In this document: positions 6,237 to 13,547 of the stretch, piece by piece
Layout: the number at the start of each line of letters is the position of its first letter
Numbering within the stretch: position 1 is the first letter of the stretch
DNA from: Alphaproteobacteria bacterium
GTDB lineage: Bacteria; Pseudomonadota; Alphaproteobacteria; Puniceispirillales; Puniceispirillaceae
Assembly (NCBI GenBank): GCA_011522945.1
Contig: WTHY01000031.1
Span: 1-15,885, forward strand
DNA: 15,885 nt
Reading direction: 5' to 3'
The notes under the pieces: model-generated
The model's input: the letters and a program-made list of their open reading frames with translations, nothing else
Told to the model about the DNA's origin: nothing
Database searches by the model: none
Program-made: the position numbers and the translations under genes

Positions 6237-7130
6237 ATGAACCAGAAGATCTTTTTAGACAGGCTGAGCGATAAGGATCGCAAATCTCTTGTCAAAAGAC
6301 GCGATAGCGCTGGTCTATTGCATCTCTTTATCTATCTTGCTTGCTTGTCATGCGTAACAATATGCGTTCTTTATAGAGTGCCTGGATGGCCGGTTGCGCT
6401 GGTGCTGTCTGGTGTGATGCTGGCCTTTTTATTCACCCTGCAACATGAATGCACACATAATACCCCCTTCAGCTCTCGCTGGCTGAATACGCTAATAGGC
6501 CATATAACGGCTATAATCCTATTCCAGCCATTCTTATGGTTTCGCCATTTCCATATGGCGCATCACAGACATACCAATATCAAGGGAAAGGATCCTGAAC
6601 TTGCTGGTTTGCCCAAACCAGAGAGCTGGATAGAGCTGCTCTTGCATCTTTCAACTATTACCTATTGGTGGGATAAAATGGTTCTGCTCTGGCTGACTGC
6701 AACTGGCAGTCACTTCGCAGACTATGTGCCAAAACATGCACGTCGAGCTGTACAATCAGAAGCTATTTTCATGCTGACCTGCTATGCTGGACTAGCTGCC
6801 CTCATCTGGGCAGGGCAATACTGGATCGTCACATTATGGCTGCTTCCCCTTATCATGGGATTTCCATTTTTGCGCCTATATTTGCTGGCAGAACATGGTA
6901 GATGCCCGCAAGTTGTGAATATGTTTGAAAATTCTCGCACAGTCTATACTAACAAGCTTATGTGCTTTTTGGCCTGGAATATGCCATATCACACTGAACA
7001 CCATATTTTTCCAGCTGTGCCATTTCATAAATTGCCAAAATTACATAAATTTACCAAGTCGCATCTAAAAAATACGAGTGACGGATATAGAGATTTCAGC
7101 AAATCCTTTATACAGGATTTTCAGAAATAA
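6237..7130 (+). CDS. Membrane di-iron fatty-acid-desaturase-family protein
   Basis: This encodes 297 residues with several membrane segments (about 27-46, 52-70, 85-98, 172-192 and 194-214). The three histidine boxes of membrane di-iron desaturases and hydroxylases are complete: HECTH at 70-74, HMAHH at 106-110 and HTEHH at 252-256. The stretch LLAEHGRCP followed by NMFENSRTVYTN resembles the branch containing rhizobial RtxC (dihydrorhizobitoxine desaturase), which acts on a small molecule rather than a lipid; that comparison is from memory. I chose ATG 6237 because GGGG at 6227-6230 is well spaced before it; an ATG at 6225 would add MGWR. It follows the transporter gene closely and precedes a hydroxyacid dehydrogenase, so a role on a small carboxylate or amino-acid substrate, or on membrane lipid, is possible. 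Confidence 0.8.
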   Translation: MNQKIFLDRLSDKDRKSLVKRRDSAGLLHLFIYLACLSCVTICVLYRVPGWPVALVLSGVMLAFLFTLQHECTHNTPFSSRWLNTLIGHITAIILFQPFLWFRHFHMAHHRHTNIKGKDPELAGLPKPESWIELLLHLSTITYWWDKMVLLWLTATGSHFADYVPKHARRAVQSEAIFMLTCYAGLAALIWAGQYWIVTLWLLPLIMGFPFLRLYLLAEHGRCPQVVNMFENSRTVYTNKLMCFLAWNMPYHTEHHIFPAVPFHKLPKLHKFTKSHLKNTSDGYRDFSKSFIQDFQK

Positions 7131-7180
7131 GTTGCATCACTATGGCTGTTTTTAGTTCAGTCAGCACTGATGAAAATGTG

Positions 7181-7185
7181 AAGGA
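7181..7185 (+). promoter_or_regulatory. Shine-Dalgarno site that selects a GTG start
   Basis: AAGGA lies 7 nt before GTG 7193. The in-frame ATG at 7142 has no purine-rich site before it and would add 17 residues lacking any family similarity, so this site fixes the dehydrogenase start. Confidence 0.55.
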
Positions 7186-7192
7186 AAACCCC

Positions 7193-8161
7193 GTGTCAGA
7201 CCTGAGAATTGTCCATCTGGATAGGGGCTCGATTGGGCCAGACATCACAATTACAAAGCCAGATTGCCCACATCACTGGACAAGCTATGAGCATACTGAG
7301 CCAGCAGATGTTATTACACGGTTACAGTCAGCTGATGTAGCTGTTCTAAATAAGGTAGCAGTTGATGCAGCAATGCTAGAACAATTACCTGATCTAAAGA
7401 TGATTGCCATTTCTGCAACAGGGTTTGATAAGATTGATATAGAGGCATGTCGCAAGCGTGGCATTACTGTGTCAAATATCAGAGCCTATGCAAAACATAC
7501 TGTTCCAGAACATACATTTGCGCTCATGCTTGCGCTAAGACGTGGGCTGAAAGGCTATATTGCAGATGTAGATGCAGGTATGTGGCAGGCTAGCCAACAT
7601 TTTTGTTTATTTACACAGCCTGTTTCAGATCTGAATGGTGCAACATTAGGTGTGATTGGCAATGGGGCCATTGGCAGTCATGTAGCGCGCATAGCAGAGG
7701 CATTCGGTATGCGGGTGCTTAAGGCAGGGCGCAAAAATACAACAGATATTCCAGAGGGATATACAGATTTTGATGATGTCATTACAGAATCTGACGTTAT
7801 CACGTTGCATTGTCCTCTCACTGCTGAAACCAAAGATCTGATTGGGACGGCAGAATTTAGACGCATGAAAAGGCATGCTATCATTCTGAATACATCCAGA
7901 GGTGGTTTGGTCAATGAAGCTGATTTGGTCACCGCTTTACGAGATGGGGAGATTGCTGGTGCTGGCCTAGATGTCTTGACTGTTGAGCCGCCATCAGCAG
8001 ATCATATCATGCTACAATATTTAGATATGCCAAATCTGATCGTAACGCCGCATACAGGATGGGCGTCCTGTGAGGCTATGGACACGCTTTGGAAGCAGCT
8101 TATTATGCATATTGATAATTTTGCTAAAGGCAAGCCCTCTAATAATCTTTGTGAGGCATAA
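7193..8161 (+). CDS. D-2-hydroxyacid dehydrogenase, glycerate dehydrogenase/hydroxypyruvate reductase type
   Basis: This encodes 322 residues from GTG (MSDLRIVHLD), the usual family length. The Rossmann motif GNGAIG is at about 156-161. The catalytic triad is Arg236 in NTSRGGLVNEADL, Glu265 in VEPP and His287 in TPHTGWAS. After strand 2 the sequence is KAGRK instead of an acidic residue, which suggests NADP(H) preference, as in hydroxypyruvate/glyoxylate reductases; this is inferred. TPHxxWAS is typical of glycerate dehydrogenases. It would interconvert hydroxypyruvate and D-glycerate, or a similar keto/hydroxy acid pair, in the cytoplasm. It lies 62 nt after the desaturase gene on the same strand and is followed after 3 nt by a tiny membrane-protein gene. 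Together with the isomerase and ThDP enzyme it points to a short hydroxyacid pathway. Confidence 0.85.
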   Translation: MSDLRIVHLDRGSIGPDITITKPDCPHHWTSYEHTEPADVITRLQSADVAVLNKVAVDAAMLEQLPDLKMIAISATGFDKIDIEACRKRGITVSNIRAYAKHTVPEHTFALMLALRRGLKGYIADVDAGMWQASQHFCLFTQPVSDLNGATLGVIGNGAIGSHVARIAEAFGMRVLKAGRKNTTDIPEGYTDFDDVITESDVITLHCPLTAETKDLIGTAEFRRMKRHAIILNTSRGGLVNEADLVTALRDGEIAGAGLDVLTVEPPSADHIMLQYLDMPNLIVTPHTGWASCEAMDTLWKQLIMHIDNFAKGKPSNNLCEA

Positions 8162-8164
8162 GGC

Positions 8165-8269
8165 ATGCGACAAGACTTTAATCATGAGGATAAACGTGTC
8201 TTGAGGCAGTTTGGTTTCAGTATTATTCTGTCTATCCTAGCTGTGATTACTGTCCTTCTGCTTATTTGA
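8165..8269 (+). CDS. 34-residue single-span membrane microprotein
   Basis: ATG 8165 opens a 34-residue frame, MRQDFNHEDKRVLRQFGF, followed by one uninterrupted hydrophobic segment (about 16-34) that runs to the last residue before TGA. The charged N-terminus with Lys/Arg near the membrane predicts N-in topology. GAGG at 8151-8154 inside the dehydrogenase's last codons gives a ribosome site about 10 nt upstream, and the gene begins only 3 nt after the dehydrogenase stop, implying translational coupling. No family is recognised. It might stabilise or localise the transporter or desaturase encoded just upstream; this is a guess from context. At this length a chance frame remains possible, but the clean TM design and spacing argue for a real gene. 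Confidence 0.5.
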   Translation: MRQDFNHEDKRVLRQFGFSIILSILAVITVLLLI

Positions 8270-8305
8270 CTCTGTTACCATCCAAGACCTTGTTGAGGGC
8301 TTGCC

Positions 8306-8965
8306 TTAGAGATTTGAACAAACTGCTTTTTCAGATAAGGGGCCGTCTACCCCATCACGCGATGAGGCAACCTGACCAAAGCTGACACTCATATGGTCGT
8401 TATCCAATTCATGAACACTAAATGTGACATATGCCTCAGACCCATTATTTAGGAGATAATTAGTATAAGGGTATTTTATGCCACGTTCGGCGAAATAGTC
8501 TGACTCTTTGCGGATCTCAATCGGAGATGGCGCGCCTTCCAATATCTTATCCCAATAAGCATTCCGGAGTTTTGCCAATTCATAGGCTGTATATTGGTTG
8601 CCATCCACATCATGTAGCCCAACCCAACTTTGCTCTGTCTCTCGACTGCGTCCGAAATGGGACACTCTTATGACCTTAATTGGAGTTGAGAAAACATCTC
8701 CACAAAATATCGCGACCACACGTATATTGGCAATATAATTGAGAGAATTATCCCGAAGATAGATATATCCAGAATTCTCTGGCCCATTTCCTACATTTTC
8801 GATTATCAGCCCATTATCCCACCGCCAATTATTTAACGCGTCAAAACTATCTCCAAGCTGTAATTGCAGGGCTTCAGCACGCAAATTAGGCGCAGTCCCC
8901 ACCTGGTCTGCAAAAGCAGTCTTGGAAAAGACCAAGACGAAAACGATAAGTAATCTGGCAACCAT
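8306..8965 (-). CDS. Secreted protein of unknown function
   Basis: This encodes 219 residues. The N-terminus MVARLLIVFVLVFSKTAFA is a clear Sec signal peptide, with cleavage predicted after AFA at residue 19. The mature part has two cysteines (IFCGD in the middle and AVCSNL at the extreme C-terminus) that could form a disulfide. It is rich in aromatic and charged residues typical of a soluble periplasmic domain, with no lipobox and no motif I recognise. GAGGAG 6 nt before the ATG supports the start. It is convergent with the microprotein gene and divergent from the asparaginase gene, so it probably forms its own transcription unit. Confidence 0.7.
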   Translation of the reverse strand: MVARLLIVFVLVFSKTAFADQVGTAPNLRAEALQLQLGDSFDALNNWRWDNGLIIENVGNGPENSGYIYLRDNSLNYIANIRVVAIFCGDVFSTPIKVIRVSHFGRSRETEQSWVGLHDVDGNQYTAYELAKLRNAYWDKILEGAPSPIEIRKESDYFAERGIKYPYTNYLLNNGSEAYVTFSVHELDNDHMSVSFGQVASSRDGVDGPLSEKAVCSNL

Positions 8966-9178
8966 AACCCGCTCCTCAAAATAATGAATAACACTACACG
9001 CATAAAATTAATGCTTATAGAAATCTCTTTTCAGTTGTTATGGTGAGCTAGTATCTTGACTTACACAAGTGCAGATGAAGGATTAGCCGCATGCTTTTAA
9101 GAGGGGTGCTGTTTATAAGGTTTCAAGCATCAATCTGTAATATCTAGCCTTTAGATTAACAAAAAGGGTCAAGCCGAT

Positions 9179-10213
9179 ATGAGACAACCCCGCATTAGCC
9201 TGCCGCATATTACCGCCGAGCCACTGCATGTATTGATTAACCGTAACGGGGTTGCTGAAAGTGCTCATGACGTAGATATCGCGCTCTGCGACGGTGAGGG
9301 TCAGGTCATTCTTGGCATGGGGTCGTATGAAGCTGATATTTTCCCACGCTCAGCGATGAAGCCTTTGCAGGCGATTGCGCTTATGGAATATCTTAATCAA
9401 GCTGATGCGCTGCCAGACCTATCATCAGCTGAAGTTGCTCTGATCTGTGCAAGTCATAATGGTGAGCTGCAGCATAGTGAATCTGTTGTAAATCTGCTCA
9501 AGAAATTTGAAATTAGCCCAGATGCGTTGATATGTGGTGCCCATTGGTCTTTAGAACAATCCAGCCTGATAGAGCAGGTAAGGCGGCTAGATGTACCAAA
9601 TAAAACCCATAATAATTGTAGTGGCAAACATGCTGGTATGTTGATATTGGCAAAGCTGATGACTGGCACTACCGATAAATATGCCGAGATTACACATGTA
9701 GCACAACAAAGAATATTAGGTGTTTTAGAGGCTATGACAGGCGCTGATCTCTGGTCTAATACAAAAGCTATTGATGGATGCGGCGCCCCTGTTTACAGAG
9801 CGCCTCTTGGCAATTGGGCAAGGGCCTTTGCATTATTTGCACAAGGGGGGCAGCAATCTGCAGACAGAGATGCTGCCTGCCAGAGATTGCGAGAGTCTAT
9901 TGCAGCGCATCCTTTCATGATTGCAGGACAGAACCGTGCCTGCACGGCGGTAAATTCAGCTTACGCAGAGGCCATAACTGTTAAAGTAGGCGCTGAGGGC
10001 GTCTATTCAGCGGCTTTTCATGAGTTGCATTTAGGGCTCATGCTGAAGGTTAGGGACGGGCATAAACGTGCTGCTGAAGTTGCTTTAGGTGCAGTTATCC
10101 GCGCGCTTGGCTATGATGTGCCAGAAGACGTACGGCCCTATTTCCAACCTGATATTTATAACTGGGCAGGTGCAAAGGTTGGTGATATCACGCTGGGAAA
10201 TCTGGCGCTTTAG
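9179..10213 (+). CDS. Asparaginase of the Rhizobium etli ReAV type (Asparaginase_II family)
   Basis: This encodes 344 residues, the family's usual length. All landmark residues of the R. etli enzyme are present with small offsets: Ser58 and Lys61 in FPRSAMKPLQ, Ser92 in CASHNGE, Cys147 and Lys150 in HNNCSGKHAG, Cys201 in DGCGAP and Cys255 in RACT. In the rhizobial enzyme these form the Ser-Lys active site and the Cys-based zinc site. The protein should hydrolyse L-asparagine to aspartate and ammonia in the cytoplasm. No signal peptide is seen. AGGG at 9165-9168 gives a rather long spacing to ATG 9179. It is transcribed alone, divergent from the secreted protein and convergent with the TauE-type permease. 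The family is distinct from E. coli AnsA/AnsB. Confidence 0.85.
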   Translation: MRQPRISLPHITAEPLHVLINRNGVAESAHDVDIALCDGEGQVILGMGSYEADIFPRSAMKPLQAIALMEYLNQADALPDLSSAEVALICASHNGELQHSESVVNLLKKFEISPDALICGAHWSLEQSSLIEQVRRLDVPNKTHNNCSGKHAGMLILAKLMTGTTDKYAEITHVAQQRILGVLEAMTGADLWSNTKAIDGCGAPVYRAPLGNWARAFALFAQGGQQSADRDAACQRLRESIAAHPFMIAGQNRACTAVNSAYAEAITVKVGAEGVYSAAFHELHLGLMLKVRDGHKRAAEVALGAVIRALGYDVPEDVRPYFQPDIYNWAGAKVGDITLGNLAL

Positions 10214-10265
10214 GGTTGGCTTGCTCCCTGGAGTTCTAACAGATTTTTAGCTTTTGGTATGCAAT

Positions 10266-10291
10266 AGCCTTCGCAGGCTCTGCTGCTTTTT
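10266..10291 (+). terminator. Possible terminator after the asparaginase gene
   Basis: AGCCT at 10266-10270 pairs with AGGCT at 10275-10279 around a TCGC loop, and a T5 run follows at 10287-10291. The stem is short and the T-run is 7 nt away, so efficiency is uncertain, but it lies in the right place 50 nt after the stop. Confidence 0.35.
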
Positions 10292-10311
10292 GGTGGTGCA
10301 AGACCTCATTT

Positions 10312-10339
10312 GCTTGTGGCAAGCCCTAAATAGCTATTT
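10312..10339. repeat. Two adjacent small palindromes between convergent genes
   Basis: GCTTG at 10312-10316 pairs with CAAGC at 10320-10324 over TGG, and AAATAGCTATTT at 10328-10339 is a perfect 12-bp palindrome. They lie between the ends of the asparaginase and TauE-type genes and may contribute to termination from either side. No long T-tract is attached. Confidence 0.3.
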
Positions 10340-10364
10340 TAGTTTAATACTGTCATACAAGCAG

Positions 10365-11111
10365 TTAGCCAAAAACAACATCCCAGATCAATTTACAGGA
10401 CAGCAAAGCAATTGTGGCTTTGAAAGCGCGATTGAAAAATTGGTTCGAGGATTTTGTTAGCAGCAGCTTGCCAAGGATGCTGCCAAATATGGTTGCGGCA
10501 CAGGCTGGTATAATAAGGATAAGATAATCTGCAAATGCAAATCCGATAGCGCTAAACCCTGCAATTTTTAAAATATTGCCTATAAATCCGAAGAAGCCTA
10601 ACGTGCCAACCATTTGCTCTTTGCTTAATTTTTCAAGCCGCAATATGGCTGCAAGTAGTGGCGATAAAACGCCAACTATCATATTTCCAAAACCAACAAA
10701 CAGGCCAACGAAATAGTAGGAAAATTTTGGCACTTTGGTTTCGTTAAGAGATTTCGGGGATCTCATAAATAATGATAACAGAATCGCTGTAGCAATAATG
10801 AGCTGAATGCCTTTAGGTTCAAGGTGGCTATATAATTGTAGCCCTAAATATACGCCAATTGGCATTAGGCTTATAAACCGGAATATTAATGGCCATTGCA
10901 TATATCTCCACATAAGTGAAACGCGTGTTGTATTGGAAATCAGTTGAATAAAGCCATGCACCGGGATCACGATTGGGGCTGGCAACATATATAACATGAC
11001 AAGCAATAAAATTGTGCCGCCACCTGCACCTATCAGGGATGTGATGGTTGAGGTGATAAAAGCTGTTGATGTTACAGCAACAATTTGAAGGAATGATACT
11101 GTTTCAAACAT
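10365..11111 (-). CDS. TauE/SafE-family permease
   Basis: This encodes 248 residues, nearly all hydrophobic, with about eight membrane segments in two similar halves. Each half starts with the glycine-rich segment typical of the family: SLIGAGGGTILLLVM near 25-39 and VGFGNMIVGVLSPLL near 140-154. Members export or import sulfite, sulfonates and other small anions through the inner membrane; the substrate cannot be told from sequence. AAGG 10 nt before the ATG supports the start. It is divergent from the SLC13/RCK_C permease across 295 bp and convergent with the asparaginase. The pairing with an SLC13 anion permease hints at sulfur-oxyanion transport, but no sulfur enzyme is nearby. Confidence 0.8.
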   Translation of the reverse strand: MFETVSFLQIVAVTSTAFITSTITSLIGAGGGTILLLVMLYMLPAPIVIPVHGFIQLISNTTRVSLMWRYMQWPLIFRFISLMPIGVYLGLQLYSHLEPKGIQLIIATAILLSLFMRSPKSLNETKVPKFSYYFVGLFVGFGNMIVGVLSPLLAAILRLEKLSKEQMVGTLGFFGFIGNILKIAGFSAIGFAFADYLILIIPACAATIFGSILGKLLLTKSSNQFFNRAFKATIALLSCKLIWDVVFG

Positions 11112-11406
11112 AACCCGCCTTGATTCACATATTCGTCAGCCTGTTAGATACTGCATTATACTGTGCAAATTCAAAGTAAAATCTGCTGCTAAGATCTTAA
11201 CTGCCTATAGACTGTCCGGAATGCATTTAAGGTCTTTCTGCAAAAAAGGTGTGAACTTGTCTCAACCTAATGCGGCATTGGCTTTTGGCACAGAGTTTAG
11301 ACATGTCTGCCTGAGGGTTATGGAATAGCAGGTGAGGCGATCTATATATAAATTTAGGTATGATTAGCATCTTTTTTATGACGCATGTTTAGATAAGCGG
11401 CAATCA
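11112..11406. other. Divergent intergenic region between the two permease genes
   Basis: These 295 bp show no credible open frame. AGACATGTCT at 11299-11308 is a perfect 10-bp palindrome that could bind a regulator, and an AT-rich stretch with TATATATAAAT near 11343-11353 could supply a -10, but no matching -35 was found. Confidence 0.4.
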
Positions 11407-13239
11407 ATGGATTCAGCCAGTTTTACGATAGATTCCTATTTCTTATGCGCTCTAATCATTGGCGCTGTCCTATCTTATGCGCGAGATGACATCCCAATGG
11501 AGTTTACGGCGATGGGGGTAGTCCTCGCGCTTTTGGTATATTTCCATATATTCCCAATTTTAGACGAAACAGGACAGAATTTACTATCAGCACAAGAGTT
11601 GTTGGCAGGTTTCGCAAATCCAGCGCTGATATCTGTCCTAGCCCTTCTGGTTGTGGGGCAAGGCGTTTCCAAATCTGGGATATTGGATTTTGTATCTCAA
11701 CGTGTCCTAGATTACAGCATGGGTAAGTTATGGATTGCCATGCTCATTTCGCTTGTCACCGTTCTGGTCATAAGTGCGTTTCTGAATAATATTCCTGTGG
11801 TAATTATCTTTATTCCCATCATCCAGTCTATTGCTCAACGTTTCCATGTACCTGCCTCAAAATTACTTATACCTCTCAGCTTTATGGCTGTGGTTGGCGG
11901 TATGACGACTTTGGTAGGCTCCGGTACAAATTTACTTGTGTCAAACGCGCTTTATGATGCTGGTTTCGCAGCGTTAGGGTTTTTTGAGTTCACGGTACCA
12001 GGTCTGGTTTTAGCCGGAACAACCCTTGCCTATGTTATGCTGATTGCGCCCAGATTACTGCCAATGAGGACAAGTCTCAGCCACCGTGTGCGAGAGCGTT
12101 CAGGACGGTATTTCTTGGCAGAGGTTGAGATGTCAGAAGCATCTAAACTGCTTGGCGAAAAAATCTCTGATAGCCAAAAGACTATATTATCAAACCTGCA
12201 AATCAGAATGCTACACAGGCTTGGTAAGACCTATCTTCCGCCCTTTTCCAATATGCGTTTTAAACAGGGAGATATGATTTCAGTGGCATCAAGCCGTGCC
12301 GCACTTACCGAGCTAATAACGTCTGATGTGGGCGCAAAGCTTGCTACGGGATTTACAGCCAGCAGGGCTGAGCATGAACGATCAGATCAGATTATTGTCG
12401 AGATGATGGTAACGCCCTCATCAACGCTAGTTGACCAAAAAATTGGGGATAGTGATTTTGAACGTAGGCATAATTGCCATGTGCTAGGGTTTCAGCATCG
12501 CTCAAATATGGTGCGTAGCCGAATTGACAGGGTTAGGCTTTCAGCAGGCGATATGCTTCTGGTTAGGTGTGATGAGCAAAGCATCAAAAGCTTGCGAAAT
12601 GACACTGATATTGTGCTTGTTGAATATTCTATCGAGGAGCTACCAAACTGGTCATTGCGCTATCGCGCGCTAGCCATCTTTTTAGCCGTCATTTTGTGTG
12701 TGTCTTTAGAGATATTTCCGATTATCATTGCCGCCTTGTTAGGCGCAATGGCGATGATTGCCTTTAATGTTGTCACATTAAAGCAAGCTATTAAGACAGT
12801 GGATGTGAAGATTGTTTCAACAATCGCTGCAGCTTTAGCCCTCGGGGCGGCAATGGGGGCCTCGGGAACAGCTAACGTGATGGCTAATTTGATTTTGGCC
12901 GGTACTGGCACGTCCAGCCCACAGGTCGTTTTAAGTGCGTTTTTTCTTGCTGTTGCGATCATGTCAAATCTGATTAGTACGAAAACCTGTGCTGTGTTGT
13001 TTGCCCCTATCGGTCTGGAAATAGGCGCGGCTATTGGGATTGATCCAAGGATTTTTGCTATAACAATTGTCTTTGCTGCGAATTGTGCCTTTGCTACACC
13101 ATTTGCGTATCAGACCAGTTTGCTTGTTATGGGCCCCGGTAGTTATAAGTTCATAGATTTTTTAAAAGCAGGCACGCCGCTTGTGATTATTATATGGCTC
13201 GTATTTACAGCATTTGTGCCATGGTATTATGGCCTTTAA
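11407..13239 (+). CDS. SLC13/DASS-family anion permease with two RCK_C domains
   Basis: This encodes 610 residues. The N-terminal membrane half (about 10-215) has AFLNNIP at 125-130 and GSGTNLLVSN at 171-180, the family's substrate and sodium-site hairpin. It is followed by two cytosolic RCK_C (TrkA_C) domains at about 235-305 and 325-400, each with a LRFKQGD or LSAGDMLLV type ending, and then the C-terminal membrane half (about 418-610) with ATPFAYQTSLLVMGPGSY near 563-580. This layout is that of SLC13-related sulfate or dicarboxylate carriers with regulatory RCK_C inserts. In the second half the usual S-N-T signature is replaced by NLISTKT at 521-527, a deviation that may alter ion coupling. 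The ribosome site before ATG 11407 is weak. Substrate unknown; inorganic or organic anion uptake is expected. Confidence 0.85.
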   Translation: MDSASFTIDSYFLCALIIGAVLSYARDDIPMEFTAMGVVLALLVYFHIFPILDETGQNLLSAQELLAGFANPALISVLALLVVGQGVSKSGILDFVSQRVLDYSMGKLWIAMLISLVTVLVISAFLNNIPVVIIFIPIIQSIAQRFHVPASKLLIPLSFMAVVGGMTTLVGSGTNLLVSNALYDAGFAALGFFEFTVPGLVLAGTTLAYVMLIAPRLLPMRTSLSHRVRERSGRYFLAEVEMSEASKLLGEKISDSQKTILSNLQIRMLHRLGKTYLPPFSNMRFKQGDMISVASSRAALTELITSDVGAKLATGFTASRAEHERSDQIIVEMMVTPSSTLVDQKIGDSDFERRHNCHVLGFQHRSNMVRSRIDRVRLSAGDMLLVRCDEQSIKSLRNDTDIVLVEYSIEELPNWSLRYRALAIFLAVILCVSLEIFPIIIAALLGAMAMIAFNVVTLKQAIKTVDVKIVSTIAAALALGAAMGASGTANVMANLILAGTGTSSPQVVLSAFFLAVAIMSNLISTKTCAVLFAPIGLEIGAAIGIDPRIFAITIVFAANCAFATPFAYQTSLLVMGPGSYKFIDFLKAGTPLVIIIWLVFTAFVPWYYGL

Positions 13240-13421
13240 CCCTGCCCTAATAGTCTATCCTGTAGCTCACTTATTAAAGCGCCTAACTTGTTTGAGATAT
13301 TGCCATAGTGCTTCTGCCAGAATGCATGCCATTTAGCTGATATGTTCAGGTTAAGTAAGCAGCCGAGGTGGCGCTCAGCAGCTGTTTTAAGGCAGAGTGA
13401 ACAGTCCTGCCGGTCTTCCAC
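13236..13421 (-). CDS. Uncertain small cysteine-containing protein or gene remnant
   Basis: A GTG at 13421 opens 61 residues beginning MEDRQDCSLCLKTAAERHLG and ending SELQDRLLGQG; the frame is open further back to 13457. It holds a CxxC pair plus a third cysteine 11 residues later, and a helical C-terminus. No ribosome site precedes the GTG. Its TAA overlaps the stop of the SLC13 gene on the other strand. In the same strand but another frame, 13387-13500 also reads as plausible protein (LIGLIELSRPLTAPKYT), which suggests one decayed gene with a frameshift rather than an intact small gene. No family recognised. The rest of 13240-13547 shows nothing else. Confidence 0.3.
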   Translation of the reverse strand: MEDRQDCSLCLKTAAERHLGCLLNLNISAKWHAFWQKHYGNISNKLGALISELQDRLLGQG

Positions 13422-13547
13422 CAGTATATTTAGGTGCGGTAAGCGGCCGAGACAACTCTATCAATCCAATCAGATCGGCGTTGACGGCTAGGGCACCGCG
13501 TTAGTGGCAATATCAAACTAACCACGAGGATGTTTGAACTGTGATAG

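Noticed and set aside
9056..9084. TTGACT as the asparaginase promoter -35
   Set aside because: No acceptable -10 lies at 16-18 nt spacing.
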